From assembly GCA_030760725.1 (NCBI GenBank), contig JASWHV010000019.1, forward strand, positions 37,513,944-37,577,943: a stretch of 64,000 nucleotides of DNA. The letters run 5' to 3'. The position numbers were made by a program, and so were the translations under genes. Numbering within the stretch: position 1 is the stretch's first letter; each line of letters starts with the position of its first letter. Of this stretch, positions 48,985 through 60,884 are shown piece after piece. Under the pieces are notes generated by a model, which ran no database searches, had not been told where the DNA came from, and was given only the letters and a program-made list of their open reading frames with translations. The DNA is from Neostapfia colusana (lineage: Eukaryota; Streptophyta; Magnoliopsida; Poales; Poaceae).

Positions 48985-48996
48985 TGGTATCAGAGC
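48985..48996 (+). other. Primer binding site of element B (initiator Met tRNA)
   Basis: TGGTATCAGAGC, the standard plant primer site complementary to the 3' end of initiator Met tRNA, begins four bases after the LTR. Confidence 0.95.
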
Positions 48997-50477
48997 TCGC
49001 TTGAGGTTGAACACAGTACAAAGGTCTTTTTCAAAAATCCAGTGAGGAACGAGTTAGTAGCCCGTATAAGGATGTTATTAGCATATAGAAAGTGGCATAT
49101 TAACCTATTTGTTATGTCGGAAAATCGTGCATCTCGGGACGTTCATGTCTTGGGGGTGCACGTAAGCGCTGTCCACCAGTGCGCACAAGCTGAAGGGTGG
49201 AGCCCCACGGGTGGCAGGTAACCCGACCCGCTTTGATATCCTCTACGACTCTTCATGTCGTTTGGGGTATTCGAGCAACGTCTGTCCCTGGCGTGCGTGG
49301 TGCAACATGGGAGACCCCGTCACGTGGTCCGAAACGTGAGCACGTAACTCAAGGCGTGGTTGGCTTGAGAACATCCGGGCGAGTGATGACGGCCGGGTGT
49401 ACAAAATGTATAGATTCCGGGCTCGGTGTGCAGCCGAGTCTGATGATTGTTTGAGTTTCTGCAGGTAGCCTTACCACGAAATGGTATACGTGTAGCATCC
49501 GTGTGCGAGTGATGAGTAGTGCCACTGAACTAACGAAGCCGGCTAAGTCCGGTATAGGTTTTTCCTTTGTGAGGACGTAGTACCGACATAATCTGGTGAC
49601 GCCTCGACGTCACATCCAACTAAATGAACAACTTCATTTAAAAACTTGAAGGTTTTAATACAAAGTAGTAAAACTTGATGTAACTCCTTCCCTTGAACAG
49701 GATATTCAAAGTTAACAAGTTTTCAACTTATAGGTTGTTAAGGACAGAGCACTCTGTTTTCAGCTGAATCAAGGCTGAAGTTAATCAGAGGTTAGAGGTT
49801 GAGTTCTTTCGAGGTTGGGGTCGTATGATACATTTCTGGAAAGCGTTGGAAGAGATTTACAACTCTTCTGTTGAGGTCCAGAGGTGTTTCATCCCTTAAC
49901 CACTCGAAAAATGCAGTAGAGTTGAAACTGTCCAGAAAACAGGACAGGGCAAAGACTCTCTGTAGACTCTCTGTAAAATTAAGCATAACTTCCTGCTTAA
50001 AAATCCAAAAATAGGAAATGAGGTACTTCTGGAAAGCTTATGAGATGGGTTACGACTTTGTAACAGAAAGTTTTGTCAGATTGGGAACAGAATTAACTGG
50101 GATTCTTGGATCAATTCAGTACCTAAAGCAGGGAGGTGCTGTCCAATTGATTCCAGAAATTCTGTTAACTTTGACATCTCATAACTTTTGAACCAGGACA
50201 GGTCTTAGGTCAACCAAATACTTTCTGGAAAGCTATTGAAGTTAAATTTAACTTTGATGTTGAGCTCCAGAATTGGTTTTGCCTTTAACATGGCCTAAAT
50301 CAGGTTGATATGGAAACTGGTCAGGGCTGTCATGGGAACAGCAGATCAGCAGTCAAATTTGTTTAAAATTTGAACTATGTTTCCAAGTTTTATGGGTTCA
50401 ATGACATGTTTCATGTTATAACTCAGGGGTTTACTGTTTAAATAAATATTTGATATTTCTCAAATATATTTTTACAG
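48997..50477 (+). other. Long leader of element B
   Basis: No ORF of note. Part is shared with the element C leader (GTGAGGA..CGTAGTACCGAC near 49570). Several degenerate copies of a TTCTGGAAAGC ... TACAACT ... GAGCTCCAGA phrase recur between 49830 and 50280. It ends TTTTTACAG immediately before the ORF0 start codon, a good 3' splice-site match. Confidence 0.7.
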
Positions 50478-51422
50478 ATGGTAGCAGATAAACAGTTGGA
50501 GAACGGGTGGGTAGTTTCCCACTGTTCTGACCGTAGCGGCTACCCGGAAGCATTGTGGCAAATGCTCCAATATTTCGGGTACAACCAGATGCCGCAATAC
50601 TTCGCCAAGGAAGAAGGCGAAGAGGGGAACAAGACGTGGACGATCCATGTCGAAGTTTCCACAGGACCTACGCCACCCGGTTGGGTGCCATTCACCGTCA
50701 CGGTGAGAGGAAGACAACCGGAAGGGATGTGGCAAGTGGCAGCCCGTGACACTGTGTCACGTTTCTGCCAACTACACGTGCAGGCTATGGAGGGCACTCC
50801 ATACGCACTCGTTCCGGTGGAGGGACGAGCTCAGCATGTGTGGGAAGAGAGGTACCTGGAGGCAACAGACCCGGGTTGCCCAAGGTACAACCCCGCGGAG
50901 GCAAATCTCAGCCTCCAAATGAGGGCGGGAAACGCTGTGATGGACAGCCAAACTGTTCATACGGAGCATCTCGCCACCAAGCTCAAGGAGAGCACGAGCC
51001 GTGGAGATCATTTCGAGAGTGCTCACAGCGCACTCCGCAATGTGCTCCTTCCGACGATCAAGCGACTGAATGAACAACACAATCAGTTGCATCGTCTGAA
51101 GAAGGCAAAGAAGAAGAGCCGTGTTGACATCGCGGCGTTGCAAGAGCTGGTGCAGACCCTAACCCAGCAGAATGAGAACCTTGCTCAAGAGCGGGACGAC
51201 GCTATCGAGGAAGGCCAAGGCTGGGAGGAGGACTACAACCAAGCTATGGACGAGGTGCATGCCTTGCAGGACCTCGTACCCCCGGTATTGGGCGTACCGG
51301 TAGTCTTGGGTCTTCCAGCCATGGGAGAACCTGGAATGGGAGAAGAGGTGGTAGACCCCGAGCCACCAGCAGAGGTACCGGAGGAGGACGACCCACAGGA
51401 GGTCGAGTTCTACTCCGAGTAG
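50478..51422 (+). CDS. ORF0, extra protein upstream of gag in element B (314 aa)
   Basis: A complete open frame in the same orientation as gag-pol, ending 272 bp before the gag ATG. The N-terminal 170 residues look globular (WVVSHCSDRSGYPEALWQML; several Trp). Residues about 190-265 are heptad-rich and charged, a likely coiled coil (IKRLNEQHNQLHRLKKAKKK and LTQQNENLAQERDD). A Pro/Val-rich linker and an acidic C-terminus (EEDDPQEVEFYSE) follow. No signal peptide, zinc motif or enzyme motif is seen. Extra ORFs before gag are known from some rice gypsy elements such as RIRE3/RIRE8 (from memory; homology not tested). The frame is intact over 314 codons while gag-pol has two stops. Elements C and D lack it. 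Function unknown; self-association or RNA/particle assembly is a guess. Confidence 0.85.
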   Translation: MVADKQLENGWVVSHCSDRSGYPEALWQMLQYFGYNQMPQYFAKEEGEEGNKTWTIHVEVSTGPTPPGWVPFTVTVRGRQPEGMWQVAARDTVSRFCQLHVQAMEGTPYALVPVEGRAQHVWEERYLEATDPGCPRYNPAEANLSLQMRAGNAVMDSQTVHTEHLATKLKESTSRGDHFESAHSALRNVLLPTIKRLNEQHNQLHRLKKAKKKSRVDIAALQELVQTLTQQNENLAQERDDAIEEGQGWEEDYNQAMDEVHALQDLVPPVLGVPVVLGLPAMGEPGMGEEVVDPEPPAEVPEEDDPQEVEFYSE

Positions 51423-51694
51423 GGGGTTACGGTTGCCAAGTAGGGCAGCTAGGGTAGCGTAACCCAACTTTTGTAATCGGTAACATGTCGTGTAGACAGT
51501 AGCGTATGTATAGGTAGTGACGACATGAGCACGACTTCTCGGAGATCTGAGGATAATGTATCTTGTATAAAGTTTATGCTTTATCAATATATGTGAATGT
51601 TGTGCAAGTTAATCATGCGTCGCTTCAATACCTACTGCTGTTTATGGAATTTTGAGTAAGACATGTGCTAATTGCTGCTGTGTTGAATTTCAGA
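51423..51694 (+). other. ORF0-gag spacer, intron-like
   Basis: It holds a stretch (about 51565-51605, ATAAAGTTTATGCTTTATCAATATATGTGA) shared with the region upstream of gag in element C and loosely in D. It ends GAATTTCAG one base before the gag ATG. Confidence 0.55.
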
Positions 51695-54600
51695 ATGACG
51701 CGTACTCGTGCCAACCCTGATGTTGGAGGTACCAGTCAAGGGGGAGAGGCCTCCCAACCACCTCCCGAGGACTCCTCGGGACAGCAGCAGCAACAGCAAC
51801 AGCAAACACCGCCACCGCCACTACCAACGGTTACATTGGCCGACATTGTCGCGGCAATGGCGGGCTCGCATCAGCAGCACACAGAGTTGCTGCAGACTCT
51901 CATCGCCAATACGTCTCGTCCAGAGAGACGTCAAGATCGTGAGGAGCGCCAACAGAGCTCCTACTCCGACTTCCTGGCTACTCATCCCCCTGTATTCTCA
52001 AGGGCGGATGAACCACTTGACGCGGACAACTGGCTCCGCGCCATAGAGATGAAGTTCGGGCTGCTCCAAATTAGCGAGCAGCGCAAGACTCAGTTCGCGG
52101 TCCAGCAGCTCCAAGGATCCGCGAGCGCGTGGTGGGCCAACTTCTGTGCTTCACAGCCCACCGACCGAGTGATGACCTGGGCGGAGTTCCGGACGGTCTT
52201 CAGGGCCTATCATATACCGCCAGGTCTGATGAAGAGGAAGACGCAGGAGTTCCTACACCTGCAACAAGGGAGCCGGAACGCACTGGAATACTCCAGAGCG
52301 TTCAACGATCTCGCGCTCTATGCGTCGTATCACGCGGATACAGACGAGAAGCGGCGGGACCATTTCTACCAGGGGCTTAACCCGCTCCTGAAGGACAAGC
52401 TGGCGATGTTCAATCGCGGCAGCCTCAACGACATCATTGATGCTGCGATTGTTCAGGAGGACTCCGGCAAGGAGTTGGCGGCGGCAGAGCGAAAGCGAAG
52501 CGCGCCGCAGAGCAGCGGAGAAGGAGGCGGTCCTTCTCAGAAGTTTCGGATGGTGAATCGCCCACCATCAGGTCCACGCTGGCAGCCACCACAGCGGTCG
52601 ATGCCGTTCCGCAGTCGGCCGTACTCTTCACCGGCATTCCGGCCGGCACTGCCAGCACCACCGCAACAACAACAGCAGCAGCGGGCGATGCCGCATGCGT
52701 TTGCACCTCCGCAACGCATGCCGGGCTTTCGTCCACCGAGTACTCCACCAGCAGCGGCCACATGTTACAAGTGTGGTCGTCCAGGACACTTCGCGAGCAG
52801 TTGCCCGGAGAGGCAAGGCGGCGGAGTGGCACCACAGTTTCCGGGGAGGAATCAACCCCGGAACCCTACTAATGCGCGGCGGGCAAACCCTAGGCCCGGC
52901 ACTGTCCACCAGCTTGCCATTGAGGACGTGCCGGAGGGCGAGCCAATCCTTGCGGGTATGTTCCAACTCCACCAGCATCCCGCTATAGTACTATTTGATT
53001 CAGGCGCCACGCATAATTTTATTAGCCAAGCTTTCATTGTTAAACACAATTTGCCAATACTACCCACCAATAGTCCATATTTAATTTGTTCACCGGGTGG
53101 GAAGATTTCAGCAAGCGTAATGGTCTCCAAAGCACCATTATGCTTAGCGGGTAGAGTGTACCCCACGTCTCTCATTATCTTAGAGGGGCAGAAGGTCGAT
53201 GTCATCCTAGGGATGTCGTGGTTAACCCGCCACGGCGCTGTTTTAGACACCGTCCTTCGAGTCGTGCACTTAAACTCAGAGGTGCACGGTTCTCACTCAT
53301 TATTTCTGGACAGTCCAGAAATAAAACTTCCAAGTGTCTATCAAGCCACAACCATCAGATTGGAAGACATTCCGGTGGTCTGAGAGTTCCCTGATATATT
53401 CCCGGACGATTTGCCGGGGATGCCACCCGATAGAGAGGTGGAGTTCAAGATTGAACTTGCACCGGGAACCATGCCTATATCCCGAAGGCCGTACAAGATG
53501 GCTCCCAAGGAGTTGGCTGAACTGAAGACTCAGCTCACGGACCTTCTGGAGAAGGGTTTTATTAGGCCGAGCTCCTCCCCATGGGGCTGTTCGGCATTAT
53601 TTGTCAAAAAGAAGGATGAGACGTTGCGGCTTTGCGTGGACTACCGTCCATTAAATGCCGTAACCATCAAGAACAAGTACCCGTTGCCACGGATCGACAT
53701 GTTGTTTGATCAGTTGGTCGAAGCAAAGATCTTTTCCAAGATGGATTTAAGATCCGGGTACCATTAGATTAAGATAAGGGCGGAGGACATTCCAAAGACA
53801 GCTTTCTCAACAAGGTACGGACTTTATGAGTACCTGGTCATGTCCTTCGGCCTCACCAATGCTCCAGCTCACTTCATGTATTTATTGAACTCGGTGTTCA
53901 TGCCGGAGCTGGACAAGTTTGTTGTGGTCTTCATCGACGACATCCTGGTATATTCCAAGTCGGAGGAAGATCACAAGAAACATCTGCGTATAGTCTTGCA
54001 ACGGCTGCGGGATCACAAGTTATATGCAAAATTCAGCAAATGCGAGTTTTGGATATCGCAAGTGCCTTTCCTCGGGCATATCATCTCAGCAGAGGGTATC
54101 GCTGTGGACCCGAGCAAGATCACGCAAGTACGGAATTGGAAATCCCCGAGAACTGTTCATGAGGTACGGAGTTTCCTCGGACTCGCGGGATATTATCGGA
54201 GGTTCATTCCGAGCTTCTCGAAGATTGCCAAGCCAATGACAGAGCTGCTGAAGAAGGCTACCAAATATGTTTGGAGTCCAGCATGTGAAGCAGCATTCAA
54301 GGCTTTAGTCAAGCACCTGACATCAGCACCGGTTTTGGCGCAGCCAGACACAACAAAACCGTTTGATGTGTACTGCGATGCATCCGGCATTGGGCTCGGA
54401 TGTGTGCTGATGCAAGACCGAGGAGTGGTCGCGTATGGATCACGGCAGCTTAGAAACCATGAGCAAAATTATCCAACTCATGACTTGGAGCTCGCTGCCA
54501 TGGTACTTGCACTGAAGATGTGGAGGCACTACCTACTCGGTAACCTCGTACATTTATATACCGACCACAAAAGCCTCAAGTACATATTCACTCAGAAGGA

Positions 54601-56251
54601 GCTGAACATGAGGCAACGAAGATGGTTAGAACTGATAAAGGATTACGAGATAGAGATCCATTATTATCCGGGCAAGGCAAACGTTGTGGCAGATGCGCTG
54701 AGCCGCAAGTCACACGTCAATAATCTAACCATCACACCGTTGGAAGAGAGCGAACCACCACTCCATGTGATTCCACACGGAGCTCTCTACAACCTAGCTT
54801 TGATCCCCACCATCCGTGAAGAGATAGCGGCAGCCCAGAAGAATGACAAGGGCATGTCACATTTACGGAGACGTGTAGACAGTGGGGAGTTGAAATGTTT
54901 CCGGAAGGACGGAGACGGCGTCCTATGGTTCAAGGACCGGATCGTCGTACCCCGAAACCCGGAGTTACGGAAGAAAATATTTGATGAGGCTCACTTATCA
55001 AAATTTTCTATTCACCCCGGCAGCAACAAAATGTATCAAGAACTCAGAAGAAAGTTTTGGTGGACACGGATGAAGCGAGAGACTGCAAAATACGTGTCCG
55101 AGTGTGATACATGTCGAAGGGTGAAGGCAGATCCTATGCGGAAACCGGGACTGCTGCAACCATTGGGCATTCCTGCCTGGAAGTGGGAGGACGTGAGCAT
55201 GGATTTCGTCGTCGCTTTACCCACCACCTTACAGAAACATGATTCGGTGTGGGTGATCGTCGATCGGCTCACCAAAGTTGCCCATTTCATCCCGGTCAAC
55301 ACCAACTACAACGCCAAGAAGTACGCTGAGCTGTACATCTCACGGATCCTATGCTTATACGGCGTACCCCGTACGATCATATCGGATCGGGGCACTTTAT
55401 TTGTGTCCAGTTTTTGGGAGCAGCTACACGCTGCCTTGGGGACGAAGCTGATCCGTAGTTCAGCCTACCACCCGCAGACGGATGGACAAACCGAGCGGGT
55501 AAATCAAATCCTAGAAGACATGCTACGAGCTTGTGCTATCAACCACGGCAAGAATTGGGATGATCACTTGCCGTTAGCCGAGTTCTCCTACAACAATGGG
55601 TACCAAGCCAGCATCAAGATGGCGCCCTACGAGGCGCTATACGGAAGAAAATGCCGCACACCATTGAACTGGTGTGAGTCTGGCGAAAGGGTTACCTTAG
55701 GGATTGACCTTGTCAACAACGCGGAAGAAAAGGTTCGACTAATTCAAGCGAACCTAAAAGCCGCTCAATCCCGTCAGAAACAGTATGCGGACCGGAGAAG
55801 GCGCCCATTACAATTCGAAGTTGGAGATCACGTATATCTACGGGTGTCTCCAATGAAGGGCGTAAACAGATTTGGGGTGAGAGGAAAGTTGGCACCCCGA
55901 TTCATCGGTCCATTCCAGATTACCGAAAGATGTGGATCGGTGGCATACCGGCTGAAATTACCAGAAGCACTTTCCGGTGTGCACGACGTCTTTCACATTT
56001 CCCAGCTGAGGAAGTGTCTCAAGCTATCAACTACCGTTCAGCTGGAAGACATTGAAGAACTGCAACCGGATCTCACCTATCGGGAGGAACCGGTGCAGAT
56101 TATTGATGAAAAGGCCCGAACCACACGCAACCGTACGTTGTGGTTCTACAAGGTTCTATGGAGTAATCACTCCATGGACGAAGCGACATGGGAGAGCGAA
56201 GAATTCCTTCGCACTAACTACCCCGACTTTTTCACGTCGCATATCCGGTAA
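51695..56251 (+). pseudogene. gag-pol of element B, one frame with two nonsense codons (1518 codons)
   Basis: The start MTRTRA at 51695 matches the gag starts of C and D (MVRTRS, MVRTRT); an ATG 30 bp upstream is not shared. CCHC knuckle at residues about 357-370 (CYKCGRPGHFASSC); protease Asp at 435 in DSGATHNF; reverse transcriptase FIDD with Asp 748 and 749; RNase H Asp 895 in YCDASG. The integrase has an HHCC module and D1170, D1231, E1267 (exact DD35E spacing). The chromodomain is at about 1467-1513 (LWFYKVLWSNHSMDEATWE). Stops: TGA 53381-53383 where relatives have Arg, and TAG 53765-53767 where relatives have Gln. Both are single C-to-T changes, and the frame is unbroken across them. 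The product would be a polyprotein cleaved by its own protease. Confidence 0.96.
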
Positions 56252-56285
56252 TTTTCCACCGTCCTCTCTCTCATTTTCACCTTAT

Positions 56286-56320
56286 AATCTCGGGACGAGA
56301 TTCTTTTAAGGGGGAAGGAA
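56286..56320 (+). promoter_or_regulatory. Hairpin (56286-56302) and polypurine tract (56308-56320) of element B
   Basis: AATCTCGGGACGAGATT, then AAGGGGGAAGGAA against the LTR start. The hairpin is identical to that of A and C although the flanking sequence differs. Confidence 0.85.
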
Positions 56321-59300
56321 TGTAAGGGCCTCAGTTTTTGACACCCATTTGCAGTGTTCATCACCACACCACACACCTCATTTGAGGAAGAATGATGAAC
56401 ACAAATGAAGAGCAAGTAACAATTATCAACATGCTCATTAGAGAACAAACTTACACATTGCAAAAGTGGTATTTCCCACATGTGATATAGATGGGCTGGA
56501 CATATGAAAAATCCTACACCTTACTAAGGATGTCCATGCCAAGTTTCACCCAAATTCAAAACCTTTTTGAGGTCAGTTTGGGTATAGTTAGAAAGAGGGC
56601 AGTTTGAAACCATATTCAAATTCAAACTGTTTTTATCCCATGAATTTAAAAGTGGAAGGCATATTCTTACTCAGCACATTTTTGTGAGCTCACACACCAA
56701 TTTTCACTCCATTTGGAGTTGATCTTGACATGAGCTAAGTGGGAGAAATTCAAACTTTCTTTGAATTTCAAACTGAACTTGTGCTGAAATTCATTCAAAC
56801 CAAACCTCATTTGAACTTTGATCAATTCAAATGGCTCATGGGTGAATAATTTGAATTGCCAAGGGTAGTATGGGGTTCACTGTTTACAACAGTGATTAGG
56901 AGTAAATTTCAGAGGTTAAAACTGGAGGTGGGACCCACATGTCAGCCACTGCTCAGATCAAACCGACTGAGACTTTCTCACTCGGGTCGCCGAGCCGCAG
57001 CGGTGATCGCCACCGAGGCTAGCCGCCGCGCCGCCAGCTGCTTGCCCACGCGCGGGCATGAGGTGGTGCAGAGCCTTCTTAAGGCGCCTGCCCCCTCCTC
57101 GGCCGAGGCACCACCGTTCTTCCCAGCAAGAACTCAGCGCCGGCCAAAAACTTCCGCAGCTCGGACTTGATCGGAGAACACCGATCGCAGCTCCCTCCTT
57201 CCACTCCAGAGCCCCAGCAAGGTACTAGAGACCTTCCTCCATCCTCCCCGTTGCTAGAATTTGATTGAAACCGAGTGATATCGGCTGTGCCGAAAGATCA
57301 AAATCGGAACTTGGAACCGCCGCACCTCGGGGTCTCGTGGACAGCCCAACGAGGGCATTGTCACGCCCGAGCCAAGGCACCCTTTGACGCGCGGGTGACC
57401 GGTGCTGCTCATCCCCGAGCCACAGCTCGAGTGGTTGCTCACCGGCGGCGAATTTCCACTTTTCCCCTTTATGTGTGCAGAACGACCTTCGGGTACGGTT
57501 CTGTTTAATTCGTGCTCTAGAAAGGATTAGAGGGCCTCAGGCCGCTCTCACACGAGCTAGACACGGTAACGCGCAAGTTGTCTTCACAACTCTGGGCCGA
57601 AGAACCTCTGTGCCCGGCGTAATTTAAGGTCTACTAATGGCGGAACGAACGGGCGGCATCGGGCGCACGGTGAGGACCTATTTCGGGCCTTCCCCAAGCT
57701 GCCTCGAGCTCAGGTCGACCTTCTCTGAGGTCCACTGATGCTCCCCGACCGATTTCCCAAGTAGCTGAGGTGCTAGAGTGGTCAGCCGACATGGCCGAAG
57801 TCGTTCCGAGGTGGCGGCTCGTCGCCGACCATGCTCCGGCCATTGTCATGAGCAGCTGACCCTAGAATCCTGTTCCCCGAGTAAAAGTAGGCAGGGGCGG
57901 CCAGAATCGAGAAGTTTGGAGCTGTACAGCAGCCGGCAGCGAGCTCTCCGGCGAGATCCCTCGGCGGCGGAGCGCGGGTGTCGCGAGGTTGAAGAAGGGG
58001 GTGGACCCCAGCTGTCAGCGGCCGATATTTTGAATCGGGATCCGGCTGCGGCCAGGATCGGGTGTGCTGGCGCGCAAAATCCTTGTGGGCCGCGATGTGC
58101 CATCACCTCGGCGTGCGACGCGTGTCCCCTGGGCCCACGCGCGAGTTTAAACTTTTCCCCGATTTTCAGATTTCCTTCAAACTTCAAATCCTTATAACTT
58201 TGGCTAGAAAGCTCCAAATTGAGTGAACCAAATTTTACTGGATTCAGCTCTCTGAGTACTTTCCAGAAAATCAAGTTTCACTTCATGAAATTCCTTATTT
58301 CTCCAGAATTAATTCCTTAAATTTTAAACTGTTAGGAATTTTAACTGGAGAATCCTTTGGAGGAAAATCCTGAAATTTTGCTGACATGTTCACCAAAATA
58401 TCCTTGAACTACCATAAAAAGTTCAGATCCATTTGAGCTCATTTAATCCACCTAATGGTGTGATTAGTGAATCTGTTCCAGAGAAAATAGAAAATGTTCA
58501 GAAACATTTTCAGAATTTTCTCTGAAATTGTTTAGCTCATATCTTTAGTTAGGGACTTCCAAATTAAGTGAGACCAAATCCATTAGAACCCTCTGAAAAT
58601 CTAGTTTTCAGAAAGTCATAGTTTGTTTCATGAAAATTCCTAGAACACCCTAAGAGTTCCAATTAAGGTCAAGGACATAATTAATTGTGGAGGGCTCAAA
58701 TGAGCTTTGCTGCAACTAAAACTTGACCAAGTCCCTGTTTAGGTTGTAACCAAGCCACAGTAAAAGTTTCACAGTCATTAGGTCTATCTAGCAAAGGTTA
58801 TAGACTTCACAACTTCAAACTTAATACAAATGCATTAAATTAATACATGTATTGTTTCTATCATGTAGTCGCTAAGGTCGAGGAGGAACCCGAAGTCCTA
58901 GACTTCGTTACTCCGGAGGAACAGCTAGCCTACGAACAAGAGCAGCAAGGCAAGCTCCGGTTTGCATTAACCATTTTTACAAATTTTTATTGTTTTGAGC
59001 ACATACTTGTTTCCTTTATTCTGTGCATTAGAGTCTTGTTTGGAAACCCCACTGCATAGCCAAGAAAACCATGGGTTGGGGTTTAGGATTGCAAACCCCA
59101 TTAGCCACTGCATTGCTAGGATAGAGTAGGATTCGGTACAAGTCGAGTAGTTGGAACTACTCGCGAGAATAGGCTAGAGGCACATTGCTCGGGTAGAGAT
59201 AGCACATGATACACATGGCAAGAAAATGAGACCGAGCGGAGAGTAAGGGCAGCAGGACTTTGGGGCCTGTGTGCTGTAGCTCCGCTTGTGTCGATTGAGG

Positions 59301-60252
59301 ACCGAGCCGTGTGCGGGCCTGTTGAACAAGCTAGAACAGTACCGAAGACCTACCGGCTATATGGGAACCGGGAAACTGATGTAACTCGGGTAGCTGGGTA
59401 TTGAGGCATTGCCCGTCGTTCAGAGGGTAGGTTGAGAGCTCGAGGTGTAAATCGGCTGGCGGCACGGAGATGCGCGTGCAGAGACCTCTTGCTCGGGACG
59501 ATGGGACCGGTTCAATATTTGGCTAACGGGTGAAAGGTAGTCGCGTACGGCGTCCGTGATGGTTGTTGTAGGCAACATCGAGTACGGGCGTACGTGACGG
59601 GTTGTTCGGGTAACCCTGCAGGTGTAAATCGATTATAATCGCCGTCCCTCGCGGTCAGTGAGTACCACTTGTTCACTGTACCGTGACGTAGAAAGAACAG
59701 GCTAGTTACATGTTAAAATGTTGCTGATTGAAAGCTGGACATTGATTGTTAATGATATGCTGTAGCTTAGAGCTAACTAAAGTTCTTTTCAACTTTGGGC
59801 AAAGTACATGAGAGAAATGCGTTTCTTGTTTGATTGCGGCTCTCTCATGTGCCTTAGCGTAAGGTTCTCCACAACCTGCTGCTAAAACTTGAAAGTAAGG
59901 TCCTTCGTGCTCACTGCTTGTGTTTGAAGCTTTTGCAGGGTTCCATGAGGAAGGGACTCCCGAAGAGGAGACGGAACCCCAGGAGGGGAACCCCGTCGAG
60001 TGGGAGTCGTGCACGCCGCAGAGTTAGTGTGCGTGTGTGCTAGCAAGGACACGTTCGAGGGCTGAACGTGCACTTGATGCTTAGTCTATGCCCGCGAGTG
60101 TAGACTGAACTTATTTTGATGTAAACATGTTCATAAACTTGTTTATGTAATAAAACTTCCGCTTTGCACCTTTGACGTGTGTTATACGGTGCTGTGCAAC
60201 GCAGCACCCCTCAGCGTGATCCTGGCTCGACAGGACCAATGGGGTCGTGTCA
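56321..60252 (+). repeat. 3' LTR of element B (3932 bp)
   Basis: It is colinear with the 5' LTR but lacks about 102 bp (5' LTR about 48512-48618, just before the second exon-like block) and one 6-bp CTTCCG unit near 48878. The missing part lies inside the putative intron, so the mini-ORF exons are intact. Confidence 0.97.
58869..60027 (+). CDS. Putative spliced LTR mini-ORF in B 3' LTR (exons 58869-58949 and 59939-60027)
   Basis: Same as the B 5' LTR copy with one visible amino-acid change (YDQE to YEQE) in block one. The intron is shortened by the 102-bp deletion, but both splice sites are kept. Confidence 0.42.
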
Positions 60253-60257
60253 CGGGG

Positions 60258-60460
60258 GAGGGGCCGGACGGGGGGAGGACGGCGAGGCCGGCCGGCCGGT
60301 GGCCGACGGCGCGGCCGGGGGGCGAGGAACCCGAGAGGGGAGCGGGGAAGAGGCTTAGGACGGGCGGCGGCAGCGGCGGGAACGGGCGGCGGCGACGGGG
60401 ACGGCCGGCAGCGATGGAGCAGAGGCGCGAGTCGGGAGGCGGCACTCTGGCTTAATTTGG
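60258..60460. repeat. G-rich block of the CACTA, right of element B, with duplicated end
   Basis: It continues the array broken at 44940. Its last part, ATGGAGCAGAGGCGCGAGTC and on to GGCGGCACTC (about 60413-60447), is repeated almost exactly at about 61517-61551. Confidence 0.88.
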
Positions 60461-60884
60461 AGTTAAGCTTAGCGTTTGGACGCCTCTAATGAACAAGCAT
60501 GCTTGAGACCTACCACCACCCTTAGCATGTGCTGCACTTAAATGGATTTTTTTGGACCCTAACAAATTTAGAACCTTGTGCCTAGTGTATAGGTTAATTA
60601 AGATCGACAAAATTTCATGGGGATGAGCTCAAAGCTTGGATAGAACTGTAACGCACTACACAGCTGCACAATTCTAAATATGCTGATTAGGTGGAGGGCA
60701 CTGTGGAAGTGCATGTGTAACTGAATGTAGGAGGGAAAAATACTCACACACTTCTAGTAGAGGATGCATGCCAAGTCATATGCTTGCCCAGAATTGGTAT
60801 ATGCTCCATGACCACATATATTATATTTATTATAGCATATTTGAGTCCTCTAGAAACACACAAGCTCACATCCCTTGTGCCAGC
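60461..60884. other. Unique spacer inside the CACTA 5' region
   Basis: A/T-richer than its flanks, with no ORF or repeat I recognise. It separates the two copies of the duplicated G-rich block. Confidence 0.5.

Larger units (their letters stand above)
44941..60252 (+). mobile_element. Element B: nearly complete Ty3/gypsy chromovirus with ORF0 (15.3 kb)
   Basis: 5' LTR 44941-48980, primer site 48985, leader, ORF0 50478-51422, gag-pol 51695-56251, polypurine tract 56308-56320 and 3' LTR 56321-60252, flanked by the perfect duplication CGGGG (44936-44940 and 60253-60257). In the first 480 aligned bases of the two LTRs I counted five substitutions, so it is recent compared with its neighbours. 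The gag-pol frame is continuous except for two nonsense codons, both of the C-to-T type. Confidence 0.97.

Noticed and set aside
51665..51694. Upstream ATG extending gag of element B by ten codons
   Set aside because: The upstream part crosses the conserved CAG acceptor-like site and has no match in elements C or D, whose gag starts align with 51695.
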